DNA of 64,000 bases from assembly GCF_035609205.1 (NCBI RefSeq), contig NZ_CP141184.1:2136501-2200500 (forward strand). Direction: 5' to 3'. The position numbers and the translations under genes were made by a program. Numbering within the stretch: the stretch's first letter is position 1; each line of letters begins with the position of its first letter. This DNA is from Hymenobacter sp. GOD-10R. GTDB taxonomy: Bacteria > Bacteroidota > Bacteroidia > Cytophagales > Hymenobacteraceae. Of the stretch, positions 1 to 8,805 are shown piece after piece. The notes beneath the pieces were generated by a model. That model worked only from the letters and a program-made list of their open reading frames with translations. It did no database searches and was not told the DNA's origin.

Positions 1-1370
1 GGTATCCGGTCGAAGTTGGCCGTCGTCACGACGCGCTCCTGCTTCGACCCTAGGTCCAGCACGCGCAGCTCGCGGGCGTTGCGCTCAAAGGCCAGCAGCT
101 TGCCGTCGGGCGAAAGGCGCGGCGCGGCGTCGTTCATCTTGTCGTTGGTCAGGCGCGTTTCCTTACCCGTGGCAAAGTCGTAGCGGTATACGTGCGTGGC
201 CGCGTCGCGCTCCGAGAGGTAGATAAGGCTGCGGCTATCGGGCGACCAAGAAATTTCCATCTCAGCGGCCGGCGTAATGGTCAGCCGTGTAGCCTCGCCG
301 CCAGCCGTAGCACCGGCCGCAAACACTTCGCCATGCACCACGAAGGCAACCTTCTTGCCGTCGGGCGAAAGAGCTAGCTCCTGCAAGCGGTCGGTGAAGC
401 GCACGCGCTCCACGGGGCTGCCCGCTGGCGCACCCCGCCGCCGAATAGCCACTTCCTTCACCTGTCCATTGTCGGTATTCATAGTCCAGAGGCGGAAGTT
501 GCGCTCAAACACGATCAGCTTGCCATCGTGAGAAATGCTCGGCCAGAGCAAGCGCCCATCCTTGAAGCTGGTTACTTGCCGGGCGGGCGCTCGGTCGAGG
601 CCAATGGTCCAGAGGTTTTCCGCGCCGCTGCGGTCCGACACGTAGAACAACCGTTGGCCCGCTGCCGCCCACATGGGCCACAGCTCCTTAGCCCCGCTCG
701 TGGTCAGGGCTTCATAGCTAGGTTTGCCGTCCTTTTCGCGCCGCAGCCAGATCTCAGCTTCGTCTAAGTGACTGTGGCCGTGGCGCCACCAATAGTTAGA
801 CGCCACCCCACGGGCCGAAAAAGCTAGGGTCTGACCATCGGGCGCCGGGGCGGCGAAGAACTCGTTGGCGTAGCGGTCAGCACTCACCGGCATGGGCGTG
901 CCCCCATTTAGCGACACCCGGTAGATGTCGTTCATGGAGGCAATATCGTGGCTCGTAGACGAGAAGTAGAGCCACTTGCCGTCGGGCGACCAGGCGTCGA
1001 GTTGGTCGTTGGCGTCGTCGAAGGTGAGGCGGCGCAGCTGTCCGCTTTCCAAGTTCAGCACGTACACGTCGCCGGCGCCAGTGCGAGTAGAGGTGAAGGC
1101 CAGTGACTTGCCGTCAGGCGAGTACAGAGGGCGTGATTCGTTGGCTGGGTGCGCTACTAGGAGCCTGGCTTCGCCACCGCCCACTGGCACGGTCCAGATG
1201 TCGCCACCCGAAACGAAAGCTAGCTCCGTACGGTCAGGCGATACAGCAGGCTCAGTGAAGTAAGCGGCCGTCGGTGGATCGGCTGCTAAGGCAGGCACCC
1301 AAGGCAGAGCGAGCAGTGCGGCAAGTAATAACGGCTTAGATGCACGTTGTAAGAAGGTAGAAGTAGGCAT
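1..1370 (-). CDS. Tricorn/PD40-type beta-propeller protein, N-terminal part (likely S41-type peptidase), cut by window edge
   Basis: The gene reads leftward off the window, so only about 456 N-terminal residues are seen. The ATG at 1368-1370 gives a signal peptide (Leu/Ala-rich core, cleavage near ALAADPP), so the product is exported. The visible part is a run of WD40-like PD40 repeats with the recurring SPDGK-type signature (for example YSPDGKSLAFTS, WSPDGKWLYFSS, LSPDGKKVAFVV), as in the beta-propellers of Tricorn protease and TolB. In Bacteroidota, long proteins that begin this way usually continue into a PDZ plus S41 (C-terminal processing) peptidase; that part would lie outside the window, so the peptidase assignment is inference. 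The propeller is seen directly. No partner gene is visible on this side. Confidence 0.8.
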   Translation of the reverse strand, partial: MPTSTFLQRASKPLLLAALLALPWVPALAADPPTAAYFTEPAVSPDRTELAFVSGGDIWTVPVGGGEARLLVAHPANESRPLYSPDGKSLAFTSTRTGAGDVYVLNLESGQLRRLTFDDANDQLDAWSPDGKWLYFSSTSHDIASMNDIYRVSLNGGTPMPVSADRYANEFFAAPAPDGQTLAFSARGVASNYWWRHGHSHLDEAEIWLRREKDGKPSYEALTTSGAKELWPMWAAAGQRLFYVSDRSGAENLWTIGLDRAPARQVTSFKDGRLLWPSISHDGKLIVFERNFRLWTMNTDNGQVKEVAIRRRGAPAGSPVERVRFTDRLQELALSPDGKKVAFVVHGEVFAAGATAGGEATRLTITPAAEMEISWSPDSRSLIYLSERDAATHVYRYDFATGKETRLTNDKMNDAAPRLSPDGKLLAFERNARELRVLDLGSKQERVVTTANFDRI

Positions 1371-1592
1371 AGCGTAGGGAAAAGCAGAAGATTAAACCCG
1401 CAAACTGTGAGAGCTTAACGCGTGGTAGTATCGCAAGATAAAACGACATGCCTAGCTAGCTAAGGGCTGCTTGAGTTTTCTTGCGAAGAACGAAGTGTTT
1501 GGTAGTCAAGATAATAGTTCTGGTCGTGAGCGGAGTATGCAAAGCACAAGCTAGCTTTTGTAGTAAAATATTTGATAAGTAGCTTAATAAAA

Positions 1593-1623
1593 AAGCAGCC
1601 CTACCGGACGGCTAGGGCTGCTT
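1593..1623. terminator. Bidirectional hairpin terminator
   Basis: The arms AAGCAGCCCTA (1593-1603) and TAGGGCTGCTT (1613-1623) are perfectly complementary around a 9-base loop. The hairpin lies just beyond the stop of the MaoC-like gene on the minus strand, with an A-run on its left that is a T-run for leftward transcription. Confidence 0.7.
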
Positions 1624-1649
1624 GGGTTTGAACGGAGCGCTTGGGTTTA

Positions 1650-2117
1650 TTACTTATCGAAGTGGTAAAGGAACGTGATAACACCGGTGTAAGCAGGCTT
1701 GGGCTGATCCTGAATTTCCAAGGTCACTTCAATTCGGGTTTTGGCTACGCCTCGCAGGTTTTTCACTGACAATAGCTTGGCTCGCAGCCGGACGTGGCTA
1801 TCTACCTTCACTGGCTGATTGAAGCGCAGGCTCTCGATTTCGTAGTTCACCTGAAGCTTTAGGTTGTTGATGGTAACCACCTGCATCCATAAATAAGGCA
1901 GCAACGAAAGCGTCAGATAGCCGTGGGCAATGGGCGCCTGAAAGGGCGATTCGCTCTGGGCCCGCTCCGCGTCGACGTGAATCCACTGATGGTCGAGGGT
2001 GGCTTCGGCGAATAAGTTGATCTGCGGCTGCGTGACCTGAAAGTAGGACGAGACGCCTAGCTCCTGACCTTCATAGCGGGTAAGCTCTTCTAAGCTGCTG
2101 ATAGTTACGTGACTCAT
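1650..2117 (-). CDS. MaoC-like (hot-dog fold) dehydratase
   Basis: A 155-residue protein of the MaoC/(R)-specific enoyl-CoA hydratase family, which adds water to trans-2-enoyl-CoA in the cytoplasm. The hydratase signature is visible: ATLDHQWIHVDAERA followed by PFQAPIAHGYLTLSLLP, with the expected catalytic Asp42 and His47. Length fits a single hot-dog domain. I chose the ATG at 2115-2117 because it begins directly before the conserved region; an in-frame start 57 bases upstream would add an Arg/Pro/Cys-rich stretch with no family resemblance. It stands alone, with a terminator on each side, so no pathway partner is shown. Its role (fatty acid breakdown, PHA precursor supply) cannot be settled from context. 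Confidence 0.88.
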   Translation of the reverse strand: MSHVTISSLEELTRYEGQELGVSSYFQVTQPQINLFAEATLDHQWIHVDAERAQSESPFQAPIAHGYLTLSLLPYLWMQVVTINNLKLQVNYEIESLRFNQPVKVDSHVRLRAKLLSVKNLRGVAKTRIEVTLEIQDQPKPAYTGVITFLYHFDK

Positions 2118-2222
2118 GCGGGCTACAAGTTGTGGAATAGTTCGTGTGGCACACGGACGGTAATGCGGCCGCAATATCGGGTAAAGGCTGATAAGAGCGT
2201 ATCATCAGTCGCTAAGCTTGGC

Positions 2223-2292
2223 GCACAAAGCACAGCGGCCCGGCTACTGACCTCTTCGTGAGTGCCAATAGCCGGGCCGCTGTGCTTTGTGC
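2223..2292. terminator. Long perfect hairpin between two leftward genes
   Basis: Arms of 24 bp (2223-2246 and 2269-2292) are perfectly complementary around a 22-base loop. The left arm begins GCACAAAGCACAGCGG. The hairpin follows the stop of the PA14/ricin gene (leftward) and precedes the MaoC-like gene. It probably ends transcription, but it is longer than a usual intrinsic terminator and has no clear T-run. Confidence 0.6.
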
Positions 2293-2322
2293 GTAGCCAG
2301 CCGGTGCCGTTACCGAGCTAGG

Positions 2323-3990
2323 TTACTTAGAAGCCTCTGCATTGCTCGTATCTGACTTTGGGTGCCGGATAACAACAGGCTGCTGCGTTGTGGTGGTGCC
2401 TACCGTCAAGTGCAGGTTATAGTCGCCGGTTGGTAGTGCCACAAAGTCGAGGGTCTGGTTATGCGGCCCCGCTGTCTGCCGCCGGTAATCAGAAACGCGC
2501 ACTACCACCCCACGTTGGTCGTAGAGGACCCAGCCTAGTGGCAACGACTCAGTTAGCTGGTAATTCATCTGCACCACACCGTTCGATGGATTGGGGTACA
2601 CGCTCATGTTGTTGGCACCCACGCCCGGTACGTTGTTCGCCACCATCGTTGGAGGCTTCACGGTGGCGGGCTCAAGCTTCCATTGCTGGTCCTCGCGCCC
2701 GCTGTAGCGCCACTGCTGAATACCGCCTTCCGTCGGAATTTTTGAGGTTAAGGCTTTGCGGCTGTGCTTGGCAATTAGCTTGTAATAACCCTCGCCTACG
2801 GGCTCAATGCGCCAGAGCTGGTTGTTGCCGCTGTAGTAGGTCCACAGGCTCATGGGCGTACCGTTGGAGGTTTCGCTTCCTAGCACTTCAAGCACTTTGT
2901 TGCTGCCCTGCACCACCACGCGATAATATCCGTCGCCTACGCTTTCAATCTTCCATTGTGGATCAGTAGGAGTAGCAGCCGCCGCTGCTAGGCCTTCACC
3001 AGTATACGGATGACTAGGTTCGATTACTTCGAGCGGGGTACCCGTCGTGCGTACCTTCAGCGTAAATACGCCCGACAAAACCTCCGTCGTTTCCGGAGCA
3101 GATACAGGCTTGGGCGCCCGCACGAGCTTCGGTGCTGTAGCCGAAGGCTTTAATGGTTTTGGGTCTTTGCTTTTCGATTCCGCTGCGGCTACTGCTTTGG
3201 GTGCGGGAGCAGCCACTGGCTTCGGCGCAGGTGCGGCCGGTCGAGCAGCGGCAGGGGTGGCTTTGGCTACGGGAGCTGGCATAGCAGGTACCTCCACCGC
3301 AACCGCTTCCGTGGTAACAACCGGCGCTGGTGCAGGCGTTTTAGCCGCCGTGCCATTGGGCGTAGCCGCTGCTGCTACGGCTGGCTGAGCCGATACTGTA
3401 GGATCGGGCGTGGTGGGCGAGCCACTCGGATACAGGTACGCCATCGGAATAATCTGAGGCGCTTTGCCTGGTGGCGTCCACATCAATTGCACAGTGGCGT
3501 CGCCTTCTTCTTCGTAGTACTCAAGCTTTATGCTCGTTTTTTCCCCAGCAGCTAGGCTCACGGGTACTCCAATAATGCCAGTAGTGCCTTTTGAGCTCCA
3601 CGTATCTATTACTTTTTTTCCGTTTACCCACAGCCGTACGCCACTATCGGAGGGGACGGCAAACGTGTAGCTGCCGGTGGCGGGAGCAGCGAGTAAACCT
3701 TCCCAGCGCACAGAGAAATAATCGGCGGGGAGGGTGGAAGCCGGAGCACCTTTGCCCCAGCGAAAATCAACGGCAGTATCAACGCGCTGGAGTACTGGAG
3801 CACCAGCTAACGTACCATTATTAAAATATGAAGCTGTAAGACCCGTGCCGGCGCCTTGCACCAAGATCGGATCAGCAACACCCGAGGTCGTTTTGGTGGG
3901 ATCAGTAGCCCCAAGCCACACTGGCAAATCAGCCAGCGCGGAGTTGGTTACACCAAGCCCAAGAATAGAACAGAAGAGTAGATGTCGCAC
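2323..3990 (-). CDS. Secreted PA14 / ricin-type lectin protein with T9SS sorting domain
   Basis: A 555-residue exported protein. Residues 1-20 form a signal peptide (MRHLLFCSILGLGVTNSALA). A PA14 domain spans about 45-170 (GLTASYFNNGTLAG, then FRWGKGAP, FSVRWEGLL, and the ending ATVQLMWTPPG). Residues about 190-305 are a Pro/Ala/Lys-rich linker. A ricin-type beta-trefoil follows (about 315-445) with three QxW-type motifs (DPQWKIE, NQLWRIE, DQQWKLE). The C-terminus (about 465-545) is a T9SS type A sorting domain with VYPNPSNGVVQMNYQL. PA14 and ricin domains both bind carbohydrate in known families, so a surface-attached glycan-binding role is inferred. No catalytic domain is seen. Confidence 0.88.
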   Translation of the reverse strand: MRHLLFCSILGLGVTNSALADLPVWLGATDPTKTTSGVADPILVQGAGTGLTASYFNNGTLAGAPVLQRVDTAVDFRWGKGAPASTLPADYFSVRWEGLLAAPATGSYTFAVPSDSGVRLWVNGKKVIDTWSSKGTTGIIGVPVSLAAGEKTSIKLEYYEEEGDATVQLMWTPPGKAPQIIPMAYLYPSGSPTTPDPTVSAQPAVAAAATPNGTAAKTPAPAPVVTTEAVAVEVPAMPAPVAKATPAAARPAAPAPKPVAAPAPKAVAAAESKSKDPKPLKPSATAPKLVRAPKPVSAPETTEVLSGVFTLKVRTTGTPLEVIEPSHPYTGEGLAAAAATPTDPQWKIESVGDGYYRVVVQGSNKVLEVLGSETSNGTPMSLWTYYSGNNQLWRIEPVGEGYYKLIAKHSRKALTSKIPTEGGIQQWRYSGREDQQWKLEPATVKPPTMVANNVPGVGANNMSVYPNPSNGVVQMNYQLTESLPLGWVLYDQRGVVVRVSDYRRQTAGPHNQTLDFVALPTGDYNLHLTVGTTTTQQPVVIRHPKSDTSNAEASK

Positions 3991-4367
3991 GATTTAAAGA
4001 AGATATTGAACCAATCAAAGAGTGATAGCCAGAATAGCTAAGTGCAAAAATGGCTTACAAATTTCCGGCCGCATATGCTTCTTTCTAGTGTATTGTCAAA
4101 TTCTTATTTGTTAAGAAATAGAGCCTTTCAAGCTTCAATAACAAGTTTTATGGTTGAGCTATCCGATCCATTCGTAACCGTGAGGCTGCTCTCGTGCAAA
4201 ACTATGAGTGCTGATAAGTACCAAAAAGAATCCTTGATTACGCCTGAGAGATTTTTGTACGAAAGAATTATAGGTGCCGAATTAGTGGAGAAAAAGATAC
4301 CTAGGCACAATCCTGCGAACCTAGGGTGCGTAAGGAGTTATTTTATAGTTTCCTTTGTTCTATTCTC
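3991..4367. other. AT-rich intergenic region without a supported gene
   Basis: This gap of about 375 bases between divergently read genes is clearly richer in A+T than its surroundings. Short open frames run through it on both strands but none resembles a family or has a convincing start. It presumably carries promoters for both flanking genes; I could not identify boxes with confidence. Confidence 0.5.
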
Positions 4368-5087
4368 GTGTCTGTACAACCCGAAAATTTCCGCCGCCCT
4401 GACTTGTTGCGTCTGTCGTACGACGACTATCGTGCCGCGCCTGCCATTGCTAATTCCGATTTGTCGCGCCTGCGGGATGCCCTGAATGGCCGGCCACCCC
4501 GGCCGATTTCTGCGCTGAATGCGTTGAGCCTAGGTACCGCCTTTCACACGGCCTTGCTCGAGCCTGCGTTGTACGAGCCAGGGCAACCCGGTATCAACGA
4601 TACGCTTGTGTGGTGGCTGGTTGAGGGGGTAAAGCTTAATCCTGAGCTCAACGCGTTGCTGCAAGCTGGTACGCCCGAGCCAAGCTGCATCTTCACGGAG
4701 CCGACGACCAACACGTTGTGTAAGCTGCGGGCCGATTTGGTGGTAGATCAGCCGGGGCAACCTTATACCATCATTGATTTCAAGACAACCCTAGCCCGCG
4801 ACTACAACCACTTTTTGGCTCAGTGTAGCGGCTACGATTACGACCGGCAGGCGGCGTTCTACTCCGATGCATTGCGTGCTGACCGCTTCCTATTGGTTGG
4901 GGTGCAGAAGGTAGAACCGTTTGGTGTGTTTACCGTGGAAGTATCTCCGGTGATGTTGACGGAAGGACGGGCGAAGTACTTGCGCCTGCTAAAGTTGCTG
5001 CTCCCCGATGCGGAGGTGCCTAGCTACCTAACCGAAACAGTGCGCGAAGTAGCTAACAACCTAGGGCAAACGCCAGCCGAGTCGTAG
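4368..5087 (+). CDS. PD-(D/E)XK nuclease-like protein (exodeoxyribonuclease VIII type)
   Basis: The product resembles the PDDEXK-like domain family related to RecE/exodeoxyribonuclease VIII. Visible features are an N-terminal YDDYRAAPAIANSDLSRL, the helix LSLGTAFHTALLEP, and the core pattern CKLRADLVVD followed by YTIIDFKTT, which supplies the D...DxK residues, then YDYDRQAAFYSDAL. GTG at 4368 is chosen because homology begins soon after it; an upstream in-frame GTG at 4326 would add 14 hydrophobic residues and cannot be excluded. There is no recombinase or phage gene nearby, so whether it acts in recombination, phage defence or repair is unknown. The nuclease fold is the supported part. Confidence 0.75.
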   Translation: MSVQPENFRRPDLLRLSYDDYRAAPAIANSDLSRLRDALNGRPPRPISALNALSLGTAFHTALLEPALYEPGQPGINDTLVWWLVEGVKLNPELNALLQAGTPEPSCIFTEPTTNTLCKLRADLVVDQPGQPYTIIDFKTTLARDYNHFLAQCSGYDYDRQAAFYSDALRADRFLLVGVQKVEPFGVFTVEVSPVMLTEGRAKYLRLLKLLLPDAEVPSYLTETVREVANNLGQTPAES

Positions 5088-5311
5088 AAAAAAGATTTTG
5101 GATAGTAAACCTGTAGGCGAAGCCGTGCTCTTCGGCGGTAAACTTGAGGTATTCATAGATAAAGTAGGAGGTAAGCAGGCTGATGCGGGGTGCGTGGCAT
5201 CTCGCTTGCAATGGGGTAGACAAGCGCTTGATATTTTTTCACCGGATAATCCTAGGTTAGTTAACGCCTTGATTATCTAAGGATTTCAACCTTTTCAACC
5301 CTTTCCTTACT

Positions 5312-5653
5312 ATGAAAACTGCCCTGCTTTCGTTCGCCGCTGCCATTGCTATGTTGGCTACTACTCCATCATTCGCCATGGCTCCAGTCGACCACCACGA
5401 CAATGACCGCCGCGAACGTAACTATAAAGAAGACCGCCGTATTGCTGCTGAGCGCGCTCGTTTGGAGACAGCCCGCCGCAAAATGGAGTTTGAACGTCAG
5501 CGCAAAGAAGCCGCTGAGCGTGCCCGGTGGGAAGCCCAGCAACGTCGCAATGACCGTGACTCCAACTACGGCTACGACCGCAACCACCGCGTAACCCCTG
5601 CCGAGCGGGCCCGTTGGGAAGCTGCTCATCGCAACGACTACGGTCGTCGTTAG
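5312..5653 (+). CDS. Small exported Arg/Glu-rich protein
   Basis: A 113-residue protein with a clear signal peptide (MKTALLSFAAAIAMLATTPSFA) and then a highly charged, probably helical and disordered body. The motif AERAR(W/L)E is repeated four times (AERARLETA, AERARWEAQ, AERARWEAA and a related stretch). The pattern fits a periplasmic or surface protein with no enzymatic domain. I do not recognise a family. The gene has its own downstream terminator and so seems to be a single transcription unit. Confidence 0.75.
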   Translation: MKTALLSFAAAIAMLATTPSFAMAPVDHHDNDRRERNYKEDRRIAAERARLETARRKMEFERQRKEAAERARWEAQQRRNDRDSNYGYDRNHRVTPAERARWEAAHRNDYGRR

Positions 5654-5675
5654 GCCACATACGCTGAAGTAATGC

Positions 5676-5707
5676 AAAGCGCCCCACCAAACTCAGTGGG
5701 GCGCTTT
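5676..5707. terminator. Bidirectional terminator
   Basis: AAAGCGCCCCAC (5676-5687) pairs perfectly with GTGGGGCGCTTT (5696-5707) around an 8-base loop. It separates two convergent genes. Confidence 0.8.
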
Positions 5708-5765
5708 GCTATTAGCCGATAGGTTAGGTGCCGGTGCAGGAGAATTAGCTCAGGAGCTTTAAACT

Positions 5766-7112
5766 TCAGCGTAACGCCTGGGGTTCTGAAGAGCTAGGGG
5801 TTAACTGTTGATTGATGATGGAGGCTGCCACGTCTTTCCCGCTCTGTAGTGCCGCTTCTACCGTGCCCAGTGCTGGGCCGGCGTACACGGCTTCCCCGGC
5901 AAAAAACAGCGTCTGCTCAATGGGTTGCAGCAGTACAAGGCGAGCCGTAGCCGTATCGACGGTGGAGTAGGTGTAGGCCCCGAGGGCAAATGGATCAGCG
6001 GCCCAATTAGCGACCCGTTGGCCCCGCAGCTTTGCGCGCAAGTAGGCAGGCGTGGTCGTAAAAATGTAAGCCAGAGACTCCAGCGCTTGTTCGATAATTA
6101 CTTCATCCGGAGTGTCGCGGAGGTGGAGAGCGGTGGGTCCACCGAGCCAACCAGTGAGGAGTGGGCGCGGATCAGGCAACTGAGCCCACCAAGTTGGAAT
6201 AGGAGCATCCGAAAACAAGAAACCTAGGTCGGAGAGAGGCTGTGCTAGCTCCGCAGCACTGTGTTCCCAAAACGCTTCATCAAATTCGAACAACACCTTA
6301 ATGATTGCGCCAAAGCCCATGGCCGCCGCCGCGGTGCGCTTTTCTGACAACTCGGGGACAAACGCCACATAGCCTGGCTGCTCTTCTGTGGCCTGCAATA
6401 CCCCCAACGGCACCGTCAGGACAACTTGTTGAGCCTGGTAGTACCGGTCATTATCGCAGCGCACTTCTACGTGGCCGGGTTGCCAGTGCACTGCTTGCAC
6501 AACGGTACCTAGCTCGATGGTGCCGCCTGCTGCTTGTAGCTGTTGAGCAAGCAGTTGCAGCAAACCTCCGTAGCCTCCTAGTGGACGCGGTGAGTCCTCG
6601 GCCCCGCCCCCCGACCACTCGTCACGCAGCGCAAAAACGCTAGCGCGTTGCGAGTCAGCGGCATCGTAGCCCTCGGCAAAACGAGTGGCTTGGTCGCGCA
6701 GTAGCTGATAGCGGTCTTCGGGAAAGTACTGGGTTAGAAAAGCAGCCAGCGGCATGTCATCTGACAGCGTGTACAGCGTATCGAGCAGCAGGGGCAGGTC
6801 TTCCATATAGTCTCCTGTTTCTTGCGCGTGACCTTGGCCTACTTCGTAGTTCTTGCCGCCGGGGTCTTGGTACGTGATACTCGCCTCGCGCAGCAACTCC
6901 TTAGTGAGTGGCACGTCGCCGTGCATAAACTCGGCACCTAGCTCCACGGGTGCACTAAACTCCGAACTGGTGAAGGTGTGAATACGCCCACCGAGACGGT
7001 TGCGAGCCTCGATGATCGTAACCGATTTGCCGGCACGAGCTAGGTCGCGGGCGGCCATGAGGCCAGCAGCGCCGGCGCCAATAACTAAAATATTAGTTTG
7101 CTGATGCAGCAT
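5766..7112 (-). CDS. Flavin-containing amine oxidase (FAD-dependent monoamine oxidase family)
   Basis: About 448 residues with the dinucleotide-binding motif at the N-terminus (ILVIGAGAAGLMAARDL, then VTIIEARNRLGGRIHT), the arrangement used by monoamine and polyamine oxidases to hold FAD. Near the C-terminus FFAGEAVYAGPALGTVEAAL is the second FAD-contact motif of this family. Length fits the family. The ATG at 7110-7112 is preferred because it sits a few residues before the beta-strand; another ATG 18 bases upstream is possible. The substrate amine is not predictable. It is divergent from the SDR gene, sharing an upstream region of about 215 bases. Confidence 0.9.
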   Translation of the reverse strand: MLHQQTNILVIGAGAAGLMAARDLARAGKSVTIIEARNRLGGRIHTFTSSEFSAPVELGAEFMHGDVPLTKELLREASITYQDPGGKNYEVGQGHAQETGDYMEDLPLLLDTLYTLSDDMPLAAFLTQYFPEDRYQLLRDQATRFAEGYDAADSQRASVFALRDEWSGGGAEDSPRPLGGYGGLLQLLAQQLQAAGGTIELGTVVQAVHWQPGHVEVRCDNDRYYQAQQVVLTVPLGVLQATEEQPGYVAFVPELSEKRTAAAAMGFGAIIKVLFEFDEAFWEHSAAELAQPLSDLGFLFSDAPIPTWWAQLPDPRPLLTGWLGGPTALHLRDTPDEVIIEQALESLAYIFTTTPAYLRAKLRGQRVANWAADPFALGAYTYSTVDTATARLVLLQPIEQTLFFAGEAVYAGPALGTVEAALQSGKDVAASIINQQLTPSSSEPQALR

Positions 7113-7327
7113 ACTTAGGTGAAAAAGCACCGACCACCAGCGCTGCCGCTGATGAGGTGAAAGTGGTTGGTATTGAATCTACTATGTATCTGACGAGCAG
7201 AACTGTTGCCGTCTTAAATGCAGAACAGCTACGGCGCAGCTGTTGGTTTACACGCCATAATTCTTTTAAACTAAGTGCTACTGCGGTCGTAAAAATTTAG
7301 CAAACAACACTTTAGCTCGACAATAAA

Positions 7328-8128
7328 ATGGCAGACGCACAAAAATACGCGCTCATTACGGGCGCAACCAGCGGCATAGGTCTCGAACTAGCTAAGCTAT
7401 TTGCCCAAGACAAATACAACCTCGTACTCGTGGCGCGCAGTGAGGAAGAGCTAGCAAGTACGTCTTCCCAGCTCAGCCAACAGTATGGCGTGCAGGTAAA
7501 CACCATTGCCAAAGACTTGTTCAAGCGTGAGGCTCCTTTTGAAGTATACGAGGAGGTAAAAGCCAAAGGCATTCAGATTGATGCGTTGGTGAACGACGCC
7601 GGTCAAGGCCAGTACGGCAAGTTTACGGAAACGGATATCAACCGGGAGTTGGACATCATTCAGCTGAATATTGGTGCGTACGTGGTGCTCACCAAGTTTT
7701 TCCTGAAGGAAATGGTAGCTCGCAATGAAGGCAAGATTCTGCAAGTATCGTCCATTGGTGGCGAACTGCCTGGCCCATTGCAATCGGTGTATCACGGCAC
7801 GAAGGCCTTCGTGACTTCTTTTACGGAAGCCATCCGCGCCGAGAATAAGGACACCAACATTGCTATTACTGCCTTGCTCCCGGGTGTGACCGACACCGAT
7901 TTCTTCGATAAAGCCGATATGGAAGATTCGAAACTGGTGCAGGAAGGCAGCAAAGCGGACCCCGCCAAAGTAGCCAAAGATGGCTACGAGGCTCTGCTCG
8001 CCAATAAGGATAAAATCATATCGGGCTTCAAGAATAAAGCCCAGGTGGCCATGAGCAACCTCATGCCCGACGACATGGTGGCTAACAACATGCTTAAGCA
8101 AGGGGAGCCAATTAATAAAAGCGAATAA
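7328..8128 (+). CDS. SDR family NAD(P)-dependent oxidoreductase
   Basis: A 266-residue classical short-chain dehydrogenase. The cofactor motif TGATSGIG is at residues 11-18, NDAG is in place of the usual NNAG, and the catalytic residues Ser142, Tyr155 and Lys159 are visible (QVSSIGG, SVYHGTK). The shape of the N-terminus (YALITGATSGIGLELA) is that of the DltE/YqjQ-like subgroup. The substrate is unknown. The gene is followed by a strong terminator and is monocistronic. Confidence 0.92.
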   Translation: MADAQKYALITGATSGIGLELAKLFAQDKYNLVLVARSEEELASTSSQLSQQYGVQVNTIAKDLFKREAPFEVYEEVKAKGIQIDALVNDAGQGQYGKFTETDINRELDIIQLNIGAYVVLTKFFLKEMVARNEGKILQVSSIGGELPGPLQSVYHGTKAFVTSFTEAIRAENKDTNIAITALLPGVTDTDFFDKADMEDSKLVQEGSKADPAKVAKDGYEALLANKDKIISGFKNKAQVAMSNLMPDDMVANNMLKQGEPINKSE

Positions 8129-8148
8129 CTAGGTTCTGGAAGCAATGC

Positions 8149-8219
8149 GGCAGGCAGCTGACCAGAATTTTTGAACAAGGTTTTGCAGACAGCTCATCGA
8201 GACTAGTCGGCTGCCTGCC
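8149..8219. repeat. Imperfect hairpin after SDR gene
   Basis: A 14-bp arm starting GGCAGGCAGC (8149-8162) can pair with 8206-8219 (ending GCTGCCTGCC), allowing one G-U wobble, with a loop of about 43 bases. It lies just before the stronger terminator at 8236-8272. Its purpose is unclear. Confidence 0.4.
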
Positions 8220-8235
8220 ATGCCTCACCAGAGCT

Positions 8236-8272
8236 AAAAAGCCCTAGCCTACTCAGTAGGCTAGGGCTTTTT
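8236..8272. terminator. Strong bidirectional terminator
   Basis: AAAAAGCCCTAGCCTACT (8236-8253) is perfectly complementary to 8255-8272, giving an A-run/T-run flanked stem. It serves the convergent SDR and DinB genes. Confidence 0.9.
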
Positions 8273-8295
8273 GCGTTTTGGGAGAGACTAGGCTT

Positions 8296-8805
8296 CTACT
8301 TTTCGTCGGCAGAAGGGCCGTACACGCCGGGTACTGGTATGTCGAGCAGGCGTAAATACACCATGATTTGACCGCGGTGATGAATCATGTGACTGATAAT
8401 ATGGCGCACGACTTCTGAGCGCGGTTGGTTGATAACGGTCTGCCCGGCGTAGTGCATCTTCCAAATCTGCGCAAAAGCTTCTTCATCAACAGTGGCCAGA
8501 GCGCTCCGGGCGGCGGCTCCATTTGCTTCAAAGCGTTGCAGCAGCTCAGCGCTAGTAGCTGCTGGCTGCCAGTCGCCTACGGCTTCTGAGATGTCTAGCT
8601 CCGGCGTTTCTAGAGCAGTGGCCATATAGCTAGGCATGTCGGCTGTGTGGCTTGCCAAATGACCCAGGGCCATAGATTTTGGGTGGGGCTGCCAGGAGAA
8701 ATGCGCTTCGGGGGCGCGCTCCAGTATGCGGCGCGTAAGGGCTAGCTCTTGGTCGAGTTCGGGCAGGATAATTTGCGCGAGTGGCGCGGCAGTGGCAGTT
8801 AGCAT
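8296..8805 (-). CDS. DinB-like damage-inducible / metal-dependent four-helix protein
   Basis: A 169-residue DinB-superfamily protein. The metal-binding histidine pattern is visible: ALGHLASHTADMP in the second helix and VVRHIISHMIHHRGQIMVYLR in the third, the HxxxH feature of DinB/YfiT proteins. Family members bind a divalent metal; some are thiol-dependent transferases, but the function of most Bacteroidota members is unknown. ATG at 8803-8805 starts right at the first helix. It is transcribed away from the xylanase gene. Confidence 0.88.
   Translation of the reverse strand: MLTATAAPLAQIILPELDQELALTRRILERAPEAHFSWQPHPKSMALGHLASHTADMPSYMATALETPELDISEAVGDWQPAATSAELLQRFEANGAAARSALATVDEEAFAQIWKMHYAGQTVINQPRSEVVRHIISHMIHHRGQIMVYLRLLDIPVPGVYGPSADEK

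Noticed and set aside
3047..3388. Ala/Gly-rich plus-strand frame of 113 codons
   Set aside because: It is the antisense of the Pro/Ala linker of the PA14/ricin protein; low-complexity GC-rich DNA yields such frames.
4042..4485. Open plus-strand frame of 147 codons in the AT-rich gap
   Set aside because: It overlaps the nuclease-like gene in another frame, has no family resemblance and is rich in odd Cys/Ser/Thr runs; looks like chance in a low-GC stretch.
5098..5280. 60-codon frame between nuclease-like and Arg-rich genes
   Set aside because: It starts with TTG, has no domain and lies in a short spacer; not supported.
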